Source of the DNA: Myxococcota bacterium
GTDB taxonomy: Bacteria; Myxococcota_A; UBA9160; SZUA-336
NCBI GenBank assembly: GCA_035498015.1
Contig: DATKAO010000244.1
Coordinates: 1-35,436 of the forward strand
Length of the DNA stretch: 35,436 nt
Direction of reading: 5' to 3'
Below the pieces are notes generated by a model. The model worked only from the letters and a program-made list of their open reading frames with translations. It was not told the DNA's origin and did not search any database. Of this stretch, positions 1 to 8,878 are shown piece after piece. The stretch's first letter is position 1. Every line of letters begins with the position of its first letter. The translations under genes and the position numbers were made by a program.

Positions 1-2
1 CC

Positions 3-302
3 GTGCGCGCGCTGCACGTCGAGCCGTCGCTCTACGACTACGCCGTGGCGCTGGTGGCCAGAAGCCGTGCGCTCGCCAGCGTGGCGCTGGGCGGCTCACC
101 GCGCGCGTCGATCTATCTGATCGAGGCGGCGCGCGCGCGCGCCTATCTCGAGCAGCGCGACTTCGTGCTGCCCGAGGACGTGAAGCAGGTGGCGCCGTCC
201 GTGCTGCGCCACCGGCTGCTCTTGACTTACGAGGCCGCCGCCGAGGGCCAGACCTCCGACGCGATCGTGCGCGAGCTGCTCGCGGCGGTCCCGACTCCGT
301 GA
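3..302 (+). CDS. MoxR-family AAA+ ATPase, C-terminal end (partial)
   Basis: Only the last 99 or so residues lie in the window; the true start is upstream of base 1. The segment with SPRAS followed by an ARARAYLEQRDFVLPEDV stretch and APSVLRHRL matches the helical lid at the end of MoxR AAA+ ATPases, where an arginine in the SPRA motif senses nucleotide. MoxR proteins act as chaperone-like ATPases and are usually encoded just before a DUF58 gene and von Willebrand A (VWA) genes, exactly as here. The stop overlaps the next gene's GTG by four bases (GTGA), so the two are probably translated together. The P-loop is outside the window, so catalytic competence cannot be judged. Confidence 0.85.
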   Translation: MRALHVEPSLYDYAVALVARSRALASVALGGSPRASIYLIEAARARAYLEQRDFVLPEDVKQVAPSVLRHRLLLTYEAAAEGQTSDAIVRELLAAVPTP

Positions 303-1150
303 CCGGCGAGGCCGCCGGCCTCGCCCGCCGACTCCGCGTGCGCGCCCGGCGCGACGTCACGACGTCGCTGACCGGCGCCTACCGCAGCGCGTTCCGCGGC
401 CAGGGACTCACGTTCGAGGAGCTGCGCGACTACGCGCCCGGCGACGACGTGCGCTGGATCGAGTGGAACGCGACCGCGCGCCTGGGCCGGCCGATCGCCA
501 AGCGCATGCGCGAGGAGCGCGACCTGGTGCTGGCGCTCCTGGTCGACGTGTCGCCCTCGCTCGAGCACGGCACGGCCGGCGCGACCAAACAGGACGCCGT
601 GCGGCGCGCGTGCGCGGCGCTCTCGACGGCGGCGATCGCCTCGCAAGACCGCGTGGCGCTGGCGCTGTTCGGCGAACGGCTCCAGCGCGTGCTCTCTCCG
701 GGCACGGGGGCGCTGCAGCGCGAGCGCGTGCTGCGCGCGCTCGAAGTGACTGCGCCCGCCGAGCGCACCGACGCGGGCCCGGCGCTCGATTGGGCGGCGG
801 AGAAGCTGCCGAGACACTCGGTGGTGGTGCTGATCTCGGACTTCCTGTTCCCCGACCCGGGCGCGCCGCTGCGGCGTTGCGCGAGCAAGCACGACCTGGT
901 GGCCCTGCGCGTGCGCGACGCCTCCGACCAGCCGCCGCGCGGCCTGCCGCCGGTGCGGGTGCGCGGCGCCGAGGGCGGGCGGGCGCTGGTCTGGCGGCGC
1001 GCGGCCGACGGCGCGCGTGCGCTCGAGGCGCCGGTCGCGGAGCGCGCGCTGCGGGCGCTGGGGGCGGACTACGGCGAGCTGTGGACGGGCGCGCGGCTCC
1101 TGCCCAGCCTGCTGCGCTTCTTCGAGGAGCGTGCGCGGAGGCGCCGGTGA
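299..1150 (+). CDS. DUF58 domain protein of the MoxR/Bat operon
   Basis: This 283-residue protein has the DUF58 signature near residues 37-65 (YAPGDDVRWIEWNATAR), then a VWA-like core with a DxSxS metal-site motif (DVSPS, about residue 83). DUF58 proteins are partners of MoxR ATPases; their biochemical role is poorly defined but they are thought to help assemble or activate the VWA proteins encoded next door. No signal peptide or membrane segment is evident, so it is probably cytoplasmic. The GTG start at 299 overlaps the moxR stop, and its own TGA (1148-1150) overlaps the GTG of the next gene, which supports coupled translation. Confidence 0.88.
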   Translation: MTGEAAGLARRLRVRARRDVTTSLTGAYRSAFRGQGLTFEELRDYAPGDDVRWIEWNATARLGRPIAKRMREERDLVLALLVDVSPSLEHGTAGATKQDAVRRACAALSTAAIASQDRVALALFGERLQRVLSPGTGALQRERVLRALEVTAPAERTDAGPALDWAAEKLPRHSVVVLISDFLFPDPGAPLRRCASKHDLVALRVRDASDQPPRGLPPVRVRGAEGGRALVWRRAADGARALEAPVAERALRALGADYGELWTGARLLPSLLRFFEERARRRR

Positions 1151-2016
1151 ATCGCGCGCTCGTGCTCGCCGCAGCGCTCGCGCTCGCCGCCTGCGGCCGC
1201 GACGTCACGCCCGCGCTCGGGATCGGCGCGCGAGTCACCCTGGACCGCAGCGAGACGCGCGTCGGCGAGCCGATCGGAGTCACCGTCGAGGTCGAGACAC
1301 CGGCCGGCTACGCGCTGCAGACCCCACCCGCGCCCTCGACGGGCGAGTTCGCGTCGGACTCGGTCCAGCTCGTGCCGCCGATCGCGGTGCCCGGCGGCCT
1401 GCGCCACCACCTCTTGTGGACCGTGCGCGCGCGCGCCGTGGGCGAGCAGGAGCTGCCGTGGCTCGACATTCCGCTGGTGCGGCCCGACGGCGCGGTGCAG
1501 GCGCTCCACGTCGGCGGCATGCCGCTGCCCGTGCTGTCGGTGAAGGCCGACCTGCCGGAGCGCGCGGCGGTGTTCGACATCCGCACGGCGCCGCCGCAGA
1601 AGCCGGTCGCTCCCTGGGTGTTCGCGCTGGGCGCGGCTGCTGCGCTGGCCGTCGTGCTGGGCTTCCGCGCGGCGCGCCGGCGCGCGCTCGCAGCGGAGGT
1701 CGCCGCGGGCCAGGTGGCCAGCGCGGGCCGCGCCGCGCTGGCCGCGCTCGAGGGCGCGGAGGGCGATGCCGATGCGCGCAGCTTCGCCGGCCGCGTGCGC
1801 GCGGCGCTGCTCGGCTTCGTCGCGGCCTGCTGGCACCTGAATACCGCCTCGGTGACTCCGCGCGAGCTGCCCGCGGAGGTCGACGGCGAGATCGCGAGCA
1901 TCCTCTCCGGGCTCGAGCGCGCGCGTTTCGCGCGCCGGCCCGAGCGCAGCGGGCTGGCCGACGTCGCGGAGCGCGCCCGGGAGCGCGTGAGGCATGTGGC
2001 GAACCTTCGCGGCTAG
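1147..2016 (+). CDS. BatD-like membrane lipoprotein
   Basis: A 289-residue protein with a lipoprotein signal (LALAAC, Cys16), an Ig-like periplasmic region that opens like BatD (LDRSETRVGEPIGVTVEVE), one membrane helix at about residues 157-174 and a basic, Ala-rich cytoplasmic tail. The tail contains a segment (TPRELPAEVDG, then LERARFARRPERS) that closely resembles the end of the batD product encoded at 4647-5855, so the two look like paralogues bracketing the operon. The GTG start at 1147 is chosen because it makes the GTGA overlap seen at several other junctions of this operon and gives an intact signal peptide. In other genomes this position often holds a short DUF4381 gene. Exact family membership is uncertain. 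Confidence 0.75.
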   Translation: MNRALVLAAALALAACGRDVTPALGIGARVTLDRSETRVGEPIGVTVEVETPAGYALQTPPAPSTGEFASDSVQLVPPIAVPGGLRHHLLWTVRARAVGEQELPWLDIPLVRPDGAVQALHVGGMPLPVLSVKADLPERAAVFDIRTAPPQKPVAPWVFALGAAAALAVVLGFRAARRRALAAEVAAGQVASAGRAALAALEGAEGDADARSFAGRVRAALLGFVAACWHLNTASVTPRELPAEVDGEIASILSGLERARFARRPERSGLADVAERARERVRHVANLRG

Positions 2017-3028
2017 CGCGCTCTCGGCCCGCGCGCTCACGGTCGAGTCACCAGCCGTGCTCTGGCTCGGGCTGGCCGCGGTGGCGGCGTTCGCGGTGCT
2101 GGCCAGCGCGCGCGGGCCGCGGCGCCTGCGCGTTCCGGCCACGGGCCCGAGCGGCGTCCTGCGCGCGCTCGACCTGCCCTGGGCCGCCTCGCTCGCGCTG
2201 CGCTGCGCGGCGCTCGCGCTCGTGGCAGTGACTGCCGCGCGGCCGGTGGGGCTTTTGGCCGAGAACCCGGCGGCCGGCTCGGGGGTCGATCTGGTGATCG
2301 CGCTCGACGCCTCGGGCAGCATGCTCGCGCTCGACGGCGAGCTCGAGGGGCGCCAGGTGACTCGCCTCGAGCTCGCCAAGCGCGTGGTCGCCGACTTCGT
2401 GCGCGCGCGCGGCGGCGACCGGATCGGTCTGGTCGTGTTCGCCGAGCACGCGTTCACGCAGTGTCCGCTGACCGTCGACCACCGGCTCGTGCTCGAGGCG
2501 CTCGACCGGGTCGAGGTGGGCGTGGTGGGCGACGCCACGGCGCTGGGCGAGGCGATCGGCCTGGCGACGCGCCGGCTGCAAGTCACCGGCGGGCCCGAGG
2601 ACGCGCGCCGCATCGTCGTGCTGGTGACCGACGGCCGGCACAACTCCGGAAAGCTCGCCCCACGCACCGCGGCCGACCTCGCGCAGACCTCGGGCGTGCG
2701 CATCCACGCCGTCGGCATCGGCAGCGAGGGTCTGGTGCCGTTCGCGCAGCCCGGAGCCGAGGCGCCCATGCGCTTCGAGCGCGTGGACCTCGACCGCGAG
2801 ACACTCCAGGCCGTGGCGGCGGCCACCGGCGGGCGCTTCTTCCACGCGCGCAAGCCCGACGACCTGCGCGCCGTGGCCGATGCCATCGACCGGCTCGAGG
2901 CGCGGCCGCAGCAGCAGGACCCGCAGTTCCGGCACGCGTCACTCGCGCCGCTCACCCTGATGCTCGCGCTGGCCTTGTTGCTGGCCGAGGCCCTGACGGC
3001 GCACGGGCTGGTGCGGAGGCTGCCGTGA
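1994..3028 (+). CDS. batA: BatA-like VWA-domain membrane protein
   Basis: This 344-residue protein has two N-terminal membrane helices (about residues 22-38 and 64-82), a von Willebrand A domain with an intact MIDAS motif (DASGS from Asp105; LVTDGRHNSG further on), and a C-terminal membrane helix near residue 320. This is the BatA layout: an inner-membrane protein that binds a divalent metal and probably interacts with the other Bat proteins. Bat clusters have been linked to stress or aerotolerance, though the mechanism is unclear. The ATG at 1994 overlaps the previous gene by 23 bases; a GTG at 2057 is an alternative start that would still keep the first helix. Confidence 0.87.
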   Translation: MWRTFAASALSARALTVESPAVLWLGLAAVAAFAVLASARGPRRLRVPATGPSGVLRALDLPWAASLALRCAALALVAVTAARPVGLLAENPAAGSGVDLVIALDASGSMLALDGELEGRQVTRLELAKRVVADFVRARGGDRIGLVVFAEHAFTQCPLTVDHRLVLEALDRVEVGVVGDATALGEAIGLATRRLQVTGGPEDARRIVVLVTDGRHNSGKLAPRTAADLAQTSGVRIHAVGIGSEGLVPFAQPGAEAPMRFERVDLDRETLQAVAAATGGRFFHARKPDDLRAVADAIDRLEARPQQQDPQFRHASLAPLTLMLALALLLAEALTAHGLVRRLP

Positions 3029-4650
3029 GCGAGCTGGCCTGGCCGTGGCTCGCGGCCGCCGCGGTGACTGCGCTGGCGCTGCACTCCGCGTGGCGCGGCC
3101 GGCGTGAGCTGTGCGCGTGGCTGGGCCGGGACCCGGCGGGCCGGCGGCGCATGGCGGGCGCGGCGGCGCTCGCGCTCGCCGCGGGCTGTCTCGCGGCCGC
3201 GCTGCAGCGCGCGGTCAGCACGCCCGAGGAGCACTCGGGCGCCGGGGCCGACGTGGTGCTCGCGGTCGACGTGTCGCTCAGCATGGACGTCGCCGACGTC
3301 GCGCCCTCGCGCCTGCGGCGCGCGCTGCGCACCGCCGAGCGCGTGGTCGAGCACGCAAAGGGCGAGCGGCTCGCGCTGGTCGTGTTCTCGGGCGACGCGT
3401 TCATCGCGCTGCCGCTCACGCAGGACCGCGACGCCGTGCTCACCTATCTGCGCGCGCTCGACAGCGACACGATCTCGCTGCGCGGCAGTGAGCTCGGGCG
3501 CGCGCTCGAGCAGGCCGGACGCGCCTTCGACCCGCGCTCCAGCCGGCCGCGCACGCTGCTCTTGTTCAGCGACGGCGAGGACTTCGGCGCGCCGCCCGAG
3601 TCACAGATCGGCGAGCTGCGGGCGCTGGGCGTGCGCGTGGTCGCGATCGGCTACGGCACCGCGGAGGGCGGGCCCGTGCCGGGCCAGGCCGCGCTGGCCG
3701 AAGCGGTGCGCAGCGGCGAGAGCACCGTGTCGCGGCGCAACGACGGCCTCTTGCAGCACATCGCCGACGGCACCGACGGCGCGTACTTCCGCGAGATCGA
3801 AGCGCGGCCCGGGCCCGAGCAGCTCCTGCCGCCGCGCGAGGCGCAGGCCTCGCCGGCGCCGCCGCGTCCGCGCGACTCACTGGCCCCGTTTCTGGCTGCG
3901 GCCGCCGCTGCGCTCGCCGCGGAGATCTGGCTCTCGGGCGGCGGCTTGCGCGCGCGCCGGCGCATGACTCGCCGCGCGCACGCCGCTGCGGCGGCCAGCG
4001 CGGCGCTGGCGCTGGGCGCGTTCGGCGAGGGCAGGCTCGTCGCGCGCGGAGACGAGGCGCTCGAGGCGGGCAAGCCCGACGAAGCGCTCGCGCTCTACCA
4101 CGAGGCCGCGGCCACGCTCGAGCGCGACCCGCGGCTCTCGATCCGCATCGGGAACGCGCTCTACCGGCTCGAGCGCATCGACCAGGCGGCGAGCTCGTAT
4201 CTCGAGGCGCTGCGCCTGCTCTCGTCCGACGACCCCGAGGCGCGCTTCGCGGCCAGCTTCAATCTCGGCAACACGTTCGTCGCCAAGCAGCACTTCGAAG
4301 AGGCGCGCGACGCGTACTGGGCGGCGCTGGTCGCCGATCCCACGAGCCTCGAGGCGAAGTTCAACTACGAGTGGGCGGTGGCGCACATCCTGCCCACGCC
4401 GCCCCCGCCGCCCCAGCCCGAGCCGTCGAACGAGCCCAAGCAGAGAGACAGGGACTCCGGCCAGGGCGAGTCGAGTGACCCGCGCCCGCGGCAGAGCGAC
4501 GCGCGCCCCGAGCGCGGCTCGCTCGACCAGCAGGAGGCGCGCAAGTGGCTCGACACGCTCGACGAGCCGGTGGGCGACGCGCTGCGCCAGGAGATCACGA
4601 ACGCGACCGGCGGGCGCCCGCGCGCCCACCCGGGCGGAAAGACGTGGTGA
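3025..4650 (+). CDS. BatB-BatC fusion: VWA domain plus TPR domain
   Basis: A single 541-residue frame combines what are often two genes. Residues 1-60 hold two membrane helices. Residues 75-270 form a VWA domain with MIDAS residues (DVSLS from Asp82, then FSDGEDFG). A third helix lies near 290-308. From about residue 314, a second signal-like hydrophobic stretch leads into TPR repeats (about 330-455), ending in a Pro/Asp/Arg-rich, probably disordered tail. BatB is the VWA partner of BatA; BatC is the TPR scaffold. An internal ATG at 3964 sits exactly where a separate BatC would begin, so independent internal initiation is possible. The GTG start overlaps the batA stop. Confidence 0.85.
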   Translation: MSELAWPWLAAAAVTALALHSAWRGRRELCAWLGRDPAGRRRMAGAAALALAAGCLAAALQRAVSTPEEHSGAGADVVLAVDVSLSMDVADVAPSRLRRALRTAERVVEHAKGERLALVVFSGDAFIALPLTQDRDAVLTYLRALDSDTISLRGSELGRALEQAGRAFDPRSSRPRTLLLFSDGEDFGAPPESQIGELRALGVRVVAIGYGTAEGGPVPGQAALAEAVRSGESTVSRRNDGLLQHIADGTDGAYFREIEARPGPEQLLPPREAQASPAPPRPRDSLAPFLAAAAAALAAEIWLSGGGLRARRRMTRRAHAAAAASAALALGAFGEGRLVARGDEALEAGKPDEALALYHEAAATLERDPRLSIRIGNALYRLERIDQAASSYLEALRLLSSDDPEARFAASFNLGNTFVAKQHFEEARDAYWAALVADPTSLEAKFNYEWAVAHILPTPPPPPQPEPSNEPKQRDRDSGQGESSDPRPRQSDARPERGSLDQQEARKWLDTLDEPVGDALRQEITNATGGRPRAHPGGKTW

Positions 4651-5855
4651 CTCGGGCGGCGCTGGCGCTGCTCCTGTGTCTCGCCGCGGCCCGAGCCGGG
4701 GCCGCCGACGCGCCGCCGCTGCAGGTGCGCGTGCGGCTCGATCGCGAGCAGGTCTATCTGCACGAGCAGGTCGTGCTGTCACTCGAGATCCTGCACCCGG
4801 CCGACGCGCGCGCGAGCTGGGACCCGCCCCCCTTCGACGGCTTCTGGGCCGAGAGACTCGGCACGCGCGCGCTGCCAGACGATCCCGGCGGCCTGCACCG
4901 CACCGAGTTCCGGCGCGCGCTGTTTCCCACCCGCGCGGGCGAGATCGAGATCGCGCCCTCGAAGCTGACCCTGGCCGGCGAGGGCGAGGCGGAGACGGAA
5001 GTGCCCGTGCCGGGCGCGCGCGTGCGCGTGAAGCCGCTGCCGGCCGGAGTGTCTCCCGATCTCCTGGTCGGCAAGCTCGAGCTGCACGTACAGCCGGGCG
5101 ACGACCGCCTGCGGCTGGGCAAGTCACTCGCGCTGACCATCGACCTGGCCGGCGAGGCCAACGTGTGGGACGCCGCTCCGCCCGCGCTCGAGGCGCGGCT
5201 GCCGGGCGTCGAGGTCTTCGCGGAGCCCCCGCACGTCTCGATCGGCGAGAGCGGCGGCCGCGCGACCACGCGCCGCACGTTCCGCTACGCGCTCGTGCCC
5301 TCGGCCGTGGGCCGCGTGCGCATGGATCCGCTCGAGCTGTCCTACTTCGACCCCGCGAGCGGCAAGGTCGAGAGCGCGCGCAGCGAGGCGCTGGTGTTCG
5401 ACGTGTTCTCGGGCAGCGCCGACGACGAGCCGCGCTCTCCGTTCAAGAAACGCGCGCCGCTCTCGGCCGAGGAGCCCTGGGAGGCCTGGCCGTTCCTGCT
5501 GGGGGCCGCCGTGGCGCTCGCGCTGTCGGGCGCGCTCTTGTGGCGCTGGCGGCGGGCAGAGCTCGCGCGCCTGCTCGCGCCCGCCGCAGCTTCGCCGCGC
5601 GCCGCGTTCGACGCCGCGCGCGCCGCGCGCGGCACCCCCGAGTTCCACTCACTCCTGGCGAGAGCCGTGCGCACCGGCGTCGGCGCGCGCCACCGCTGCG
5701 ACGCCCTGCCGCTCACGCCTCCCGAGCTCTCGGCGCGCGGCGCGGAGCGCGAGGCGATCGAGCTCCTGGAAGCGCTGGACCGGGCGCGCTTCGCGCGCCG
5801 CACGGCCGACGACGAGTCACTCCTGGAGCGCGCGCGAGCCTATCTCGAGCTCTAA
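4647..5855 (+). CDS. batD: BatD-like protein (BatD/oxygen tolerance family)
   Basis: About 402 residues: a cleavable signal peptide (LLLCLAAARAGAA), tandem Ig-like periplasmic domains, one membrane helix around residues 282-302 (WPFLLGAAVALALSGALLW), and a cytoplasmic tail that includes LTPPEL and LEALDRARFARR. BatD proteins are the last conserved members of Bat operons and probably form an envelope complex with BatA/B/C. The start is GTG at 4647, giving a GTGA overlap with the previous stop; GTG at 4644 is also in frame, and a purine-rich GGAAAG lies just upstream. The 3' end overlaps the convergent acetyltransferase gene by 39 bases. Confidence 0.82.
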   Translation: MTRAALALLLCLAAARAGAADAPPLQVRVRLDREQVYLHEQVVLSLEILHPADARASWDPPPFDGFWAERLGTRALPDDPGGLHRTEFRRALFPTRAGEIEIAPSKLTLAGEGEAETEVPVPGARVRVKPLPAGVSPDLLVGKLELHVQPGDDRLRLGKSLALTIDLAGEANVWDAAPPALEARLPGVEVFAEPPHVSIGESGGRATTRRTFRYALVPSAVGRVRMDPLELSYFDPASGKVESARSEALVFDVFSGSADDEPRSPFKKRAPLSAEEPWEAWPFLLGAAVALALSGALLWRWRRAELARLLAPAAASPRAAFDAARAARGTPEFHSLLARAVRTGVGARHRCDALPLTPPELSARGAEREAIELLEALDRARFARRTADDESLLERARAYLEL

Positions 5856-6326
5856 GAGCGACACGAAGCGCCCGTCCGAGACGCGCAGCTGGCCCACCTC
5901 GGCGAAGCCCTGCGCGGCGTGGAAGGCGAGCGAGCGCGGGTTGGGCGGGTCGAGATTCACTTCGCAGACGATGTACGGCAGCGCGCGGCGGCGCGCCTCG
6001 CGTGCGAGCTCGGCGTAGAAGGCGCGGCCCACGCCCGCGCGCCGCTGCGGCTCGGCGATCGCGATCGAGTCCACGTACAGGAAGCGCGCATGGCGCGCGG
6101 AGAACCAGCGGTACTCGTCGCCCAGCTCCGGAAAGCCCTCGCCGAACACCAAGAGGTAGCCCGCGACCTCGCCGGCCTGCTCGGCGACCCAGAACAGCGT
6201 CGCCTTCTCGACGCACGCCTCGATCTCGCCCGGCGCGAAGCGCGTCACGCCGGGCAGCCCGGCGCGGTTGATGGCGGCGATGGCGCCGGAGTCTTCGCGC
6301 CTGGCCGGGCGGATGCGAAGCGTCAC
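5817..6326 (-). CDS. GNAT-family N-acetyltransferase
   Basis: A 169-residue protein with the GNAT fold: an N-terminal strand (LRIRPARREDSGAI), a central strand with LYVDSIAIAEPQRRAGVGRAF that carries the acetyl-CoA pyrophosphate loop (Q/RxxGxG, here QRRAGVG), and a C-terminal NPRSLAFHAAQGFAEVG segment typical of motif B. It should transfer an acetyl group from acetyl-CoA to an amine; the substrate cannot be told from sequence. It is the last gene of the minus-strand run that begins with moeA, 7 bases after the oxidoreductase gene, and its end overlaps the batD tail on the other strand. Confidence 0.85.
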   Translation of the reverse strand: MTLRIRPARREDSGAIAAINRAGLPGVTRFAPGEIEACVEKATLFWVAEQAGEVAGYLLVFGEGFPELGDEYRWFSARHARFLYVDSIAIAEPQRRAGVGRAFYAELAREARRRALPYIVCEVNLDPPNPRSLAFHAAQGFAEVGQLRVSDGRFVSLLELEIGSRALQE

Positions 6327-6333
6327 GCTCGAG

Positions 6334-7416
6334 TCAGTAGCGCTCGATCACCTGCTTGGCGAAGTCGCGGAACAGCTCGCGCGCCTGGTCCATCGGCGGC
6401 AGCAGCGTGATCTCGCGCAGCCCCGCGGCCTCGGCCTCGCGCAGCTGGTGGACGAGCTCGTCGGGCGTGCCCGCCAGGATCCAGGTGCGGATCGCCTCTG
6501 GAGTCACGAAGCGCCGCTCGGCCGGTACCAGGAAGCAGCAGTGACCCTCGTGGATCTGGAGATATCGCTTCTCGGGCGGCGTCTCCATCTTGTCCACGTA
6601 GGCGCAGTACTCCTCGAACAGGCCGGCGAGCGCGGGCGGGACGGGCGGGCCCGCCGACGGGTCCATGCGCCAGCCCTCCCAGGCGTAGTGCCAGGCGGCG
6701 GCGACCTGCGAGCCGCAGGCGTCGATCACGCGCTCGCTCGAGAGTGTCTCACCCGGCCGGAGCACCACCGCGGTGGTGAGCGCCGCGGTGTGGAAGTCGG
6801 CAGGCAGCTTGCGGCCGAGCTCACGCGCGCCGGCTTCGATCGCCGCCAGGCTGCGCCGGGTCATGGCGGGCGGCTCGTTCAGCGCCGAGATCCGCCCGTC
6901 GCCGTACGCCCCGGCGGCACGCAGCGCGCCCGGCCCGTTGGCGGCCACCCAGATCGGGATCGGCTGGCCGAGCTCGATGAAGCCGCGGTCGAGGTGCAGG
7001 AAACGGATCGCGCGCGTCTCGCTGCCGTGCGTGTACGTGACTTCCTCGCCCGCCAGCAGGCCGCGCACCACGCGGAGATACTCGCGGAACTCTCGCGGCA
7101 CCATCGGCTTCATGCCCATGACGCGCATGGCCGTGTGACCGGTGCCGATGCCGAGGAAGACGCGCCCGGGCGCGAGCCGCGCGATCGACGCGATCGAGTG
7201 CGCGGTCACCGGCGCGAGCCGCGTGGGCGCGATCGCCACGCCGGTGCCCAAGCGGATGCGCGAGGTGTTCGCCGCGGCCAGCGCCAGTGTGGCGTAGCAG
7301 TCCGACCAGATCATCTGCGAGTCCGGCGCCCAGCCGTGGTCGTAGCCGAGTGACTCGCACTCCTGGAAGATGCGCCAGTCGTCCAGCTTGGTCGCGACCA
7401 TGGCCCCGAACTTCAT
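6334..7416 (-). CDS. LLM-class (luciferase-like) flavin-dependent oxidoreductase
   Basis: The 360-residue protein matches the bacterial luciferase-like TIM-barrel family: an early strand (MKFGAMV), the SRIRLGTGVAIAPTR segment, then APGRVFLGIGTGHTAMR and PIPIWVAANGPGALRAAG. Members use F420 or FMN and act on varied substrates, from F420-dependent dehydrogenases to monooxygenases. Neither cofactor nor substrate can be assigned here. The ATG start is eight bases downstream of the amidase stop, so the two are probably cotranscribed. A lone LLM enzyme beside an amidase could suggest catabolism of a nitrogen compound, but that is only inference. Confidence 0.87.
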   Translation of the reverse strand: MKFGAMVATKLDDWRIFQECESLGYDHGWAPDSQMIWSDCYATLALAAANTSRIRLGTGVAIAPTRLAPVTAHSIASIARLAPGRVFLGIGTGHTAMRVMGMKPMVPREFREYLRVVRGLLAGEEVTYTHGSETRAIRFLHLDRGFIELGQPIPIWVAANGPGALRAAGAYGDGRISALNEPPAMTRRSLAAIEAGARELGRKLPADFHTAALTTAVVLRPGETLSSERVIDACGSQVAAAWHYAWEGWRMDPSAGPPVPPALAGLFEEYCAYVDKMETPPEKRYLQIHEGHCCFLVPAERRFVTPEAIRTWILAGTPDELVHQLREAEAAGLREITLLPPMDQARELFRDFAKQVIERY

Positions 7417-7423
7417 CGGCGAC

Positions 7424-8869
7424 TCACGCGTGCACGGGCGGCTTGCGCTCGCGCCACGGCCGGGCCTGCTCGAGCTGGCCGGCGATGCGGTAGAGCACGT
7501 CCTCGCGCCCCCACGGCGCCACCAGCTGCACGCCGATCGGCAGCTTGGCGGCGTTCCAGTACAAGGGCAGCGAGATCGCCGGCTCGCCGGTCATGTTCTG
7601 GATCGGCGTGAACGGGATGAACGCCAGGAGCTTGTCCCAGGTGGCGAGCGGCGCAGAGCTTTCCGGAGTGAGTGAGCCGAGCGGCAGCGGCGGCGCACCC
7701 AGGGTGGGGGTCAGCAGCAGGTCGAAGCCCGAGCTGTAGAACTCGCCGAAGGAGCGCGAGATCACGTTGCGCCACTCGACCGCCGACAGGAAGTCGAGCG
7801 CCGCGATCTTCTTGCCCTCCTGCCACAGCGCCCAGGTCCAGACTTCGAGCTCGTCGGGGCGGATCGGGCGGCCGATCATGCCCTCCACGATCGCCAGCAG
7901 CCCCGCGGTCTGCGCGATGATGATGTGGTACAGGGTCTTCGGCGCCTGCGGGTCGTCGATCGCCGCCGGGTGTCTCGGCTCGACGGTGTGGCCGAGTGAC
8001 TCGAGCAGCTTCGCCGCGTCCCGCACCGCGGCCGCGCAGTCGGCGTGCAGCGGCTGCGGCGCCCAGCCGGGCGAGCGGTCCATGAGACCGATGCGCAGCC
8101 GGCCCGGCGCGCGGCCGACCTCGGAGAGATACGGGCGCTCCGGCTCGGGCGCGGCATACGGGTCACCGGGCATGTAGCCCTGCGTGGCGTCGAGCAGCGC
8201 GGCCGAGTCACGCACGGTGCGCGACACCACGTGCTCGCCGGCGAGCCCGTTCCAGCCCTCGCCCGCCAGCGGGCCGAGCGAGATCCGGCCGCGCGAGGTC
8301 TTCAGCCCCACGATGCCGCACAGGCTCGCCGGGATGCGGATCGAGCCGCCGCCGTCGTTCGCGTGCGCCGCCGGCACCATGCCCGACGCCACCGCGGCGG
8401 CCGAGCCGCCGCTGGAGCCGCCGGGCGAGCGAGTCAAATCCCACGGGTTCTTCGTGGGCCCGTAGGCCAGCGCCTCGCTCGTGGCGGTGAGTCCGAACTC
8501 CGGCGTCGAGGTCTTGCCCAGGAACACAAGACCCGCCGCGCGGTAGCGCGCCGCCAGGTTCGTGTCGACCGGTGGAATCACGCCCAGTGACTTCATCAGC
8601 CGGCTGCCGCTCGCCAGCGGGTCGCCCGCGCTGGCGCAGATCAGGTCCTTGAGCAGGAACGGCACGCCGCGGAACGGCCCGCTCGGCAAGTCACTCGCGG
8701 CCTGCGCGCGCGCCTTCTCGAACAGCGGAGTCACGACCGCGTTGAGCTGCGGGTTCAGCTTCTCGATGCGGGCGATCGCGGCCTCGACCAGCTCCTTGGG
8801 CGACGCATCGCCCTTGGCCACGGCCTCGGCCTGCCCGACGGCGTCGGTCCAGGTCCAATCGTTTGCCAT
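7424..8869 (-). CDS. Amidase (amidase-signature family)
   Basis: A 481-residue amidase-signature hydrolase. The Ser-cisSer-Lys triad is visible: Lys74 in LLKDL, the cis-Ser near Ser152 in PGGSSGGS, and the nucleophile Ser176 in DGGGSIRIP, followed by CGIVGLKTS. The length is normal for the family. These enzymes hydrolyse carboxamides; aryl amides, acyl amino acid derivatives and cyclic oligomers are all known substrates, and GatA is related. It is unlikely to be GatA, because no gatB or gatC is nearby. The N-terminus carries no signal peptide, so it is probably cytoplasmic. It lies nine bases downstream of mobA. Confidence 0.92.
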   Translation of the reverse strand: MANDWTWTDAVGQAEAVAKGDASPKELVEAAIARIEKLNPQLNAVVTPLFEKARAQAASDLPSGPFRGVPFLLKDLICASAGDPLASGSRLMKSLGVIPPVDTNLAARYRAAGLVFLGKTSTPEFGLTATSEALAYGPTKNPWDLTRSPGGSSGGSAAAVASGMVPAAHANDGGGSIRIPASLCGIVGLKTSRGRISLGPLAGEGWNGLAGEHVVSRTVRDSAALLDATQGYMPGDPYAAPEPERPYLSEVGRAPGRLRIGLMDRSPGWAPQPLHADCAAAVRDAAKLLESLGHTVEPRHPAAIDDPQAPKTLYHIIIAQTAGLLAIVEGMIGRPIRPDELEVWTWALWQEGKKIAALDFLSAVEWRNVISRSFGEFYSSGFDLLLTPTLGAPPLPLGSLTPESSAPLATWDKLLAFIPFTPIQNMTGEPAISLPLYWNAAKLPIGVQLVAPWGREDVLYRIAGQLEQARPWRERKPPVHA

Positions 8870-8878
8870 CGCCGCAGC

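Noticed and set aside
1069-3354. A 761-codon open frame on the minus strand
   Set aside because: It lies opposite the Bat genes, is Arg/Ala/His-rich with no recognisable motif, and is a shadow caused by high GC. Similar long shadows at 11644-13980 (minus), 30194-32170 (minus) and 9658-11406 (plus) were rejected for the same reason.
7424-8869. Amidase as GatA of the tRNA amidotransferase
   Set aside because: No gatB or gatC is adjacent, and the neighbours are catabolic or cofactor genes.
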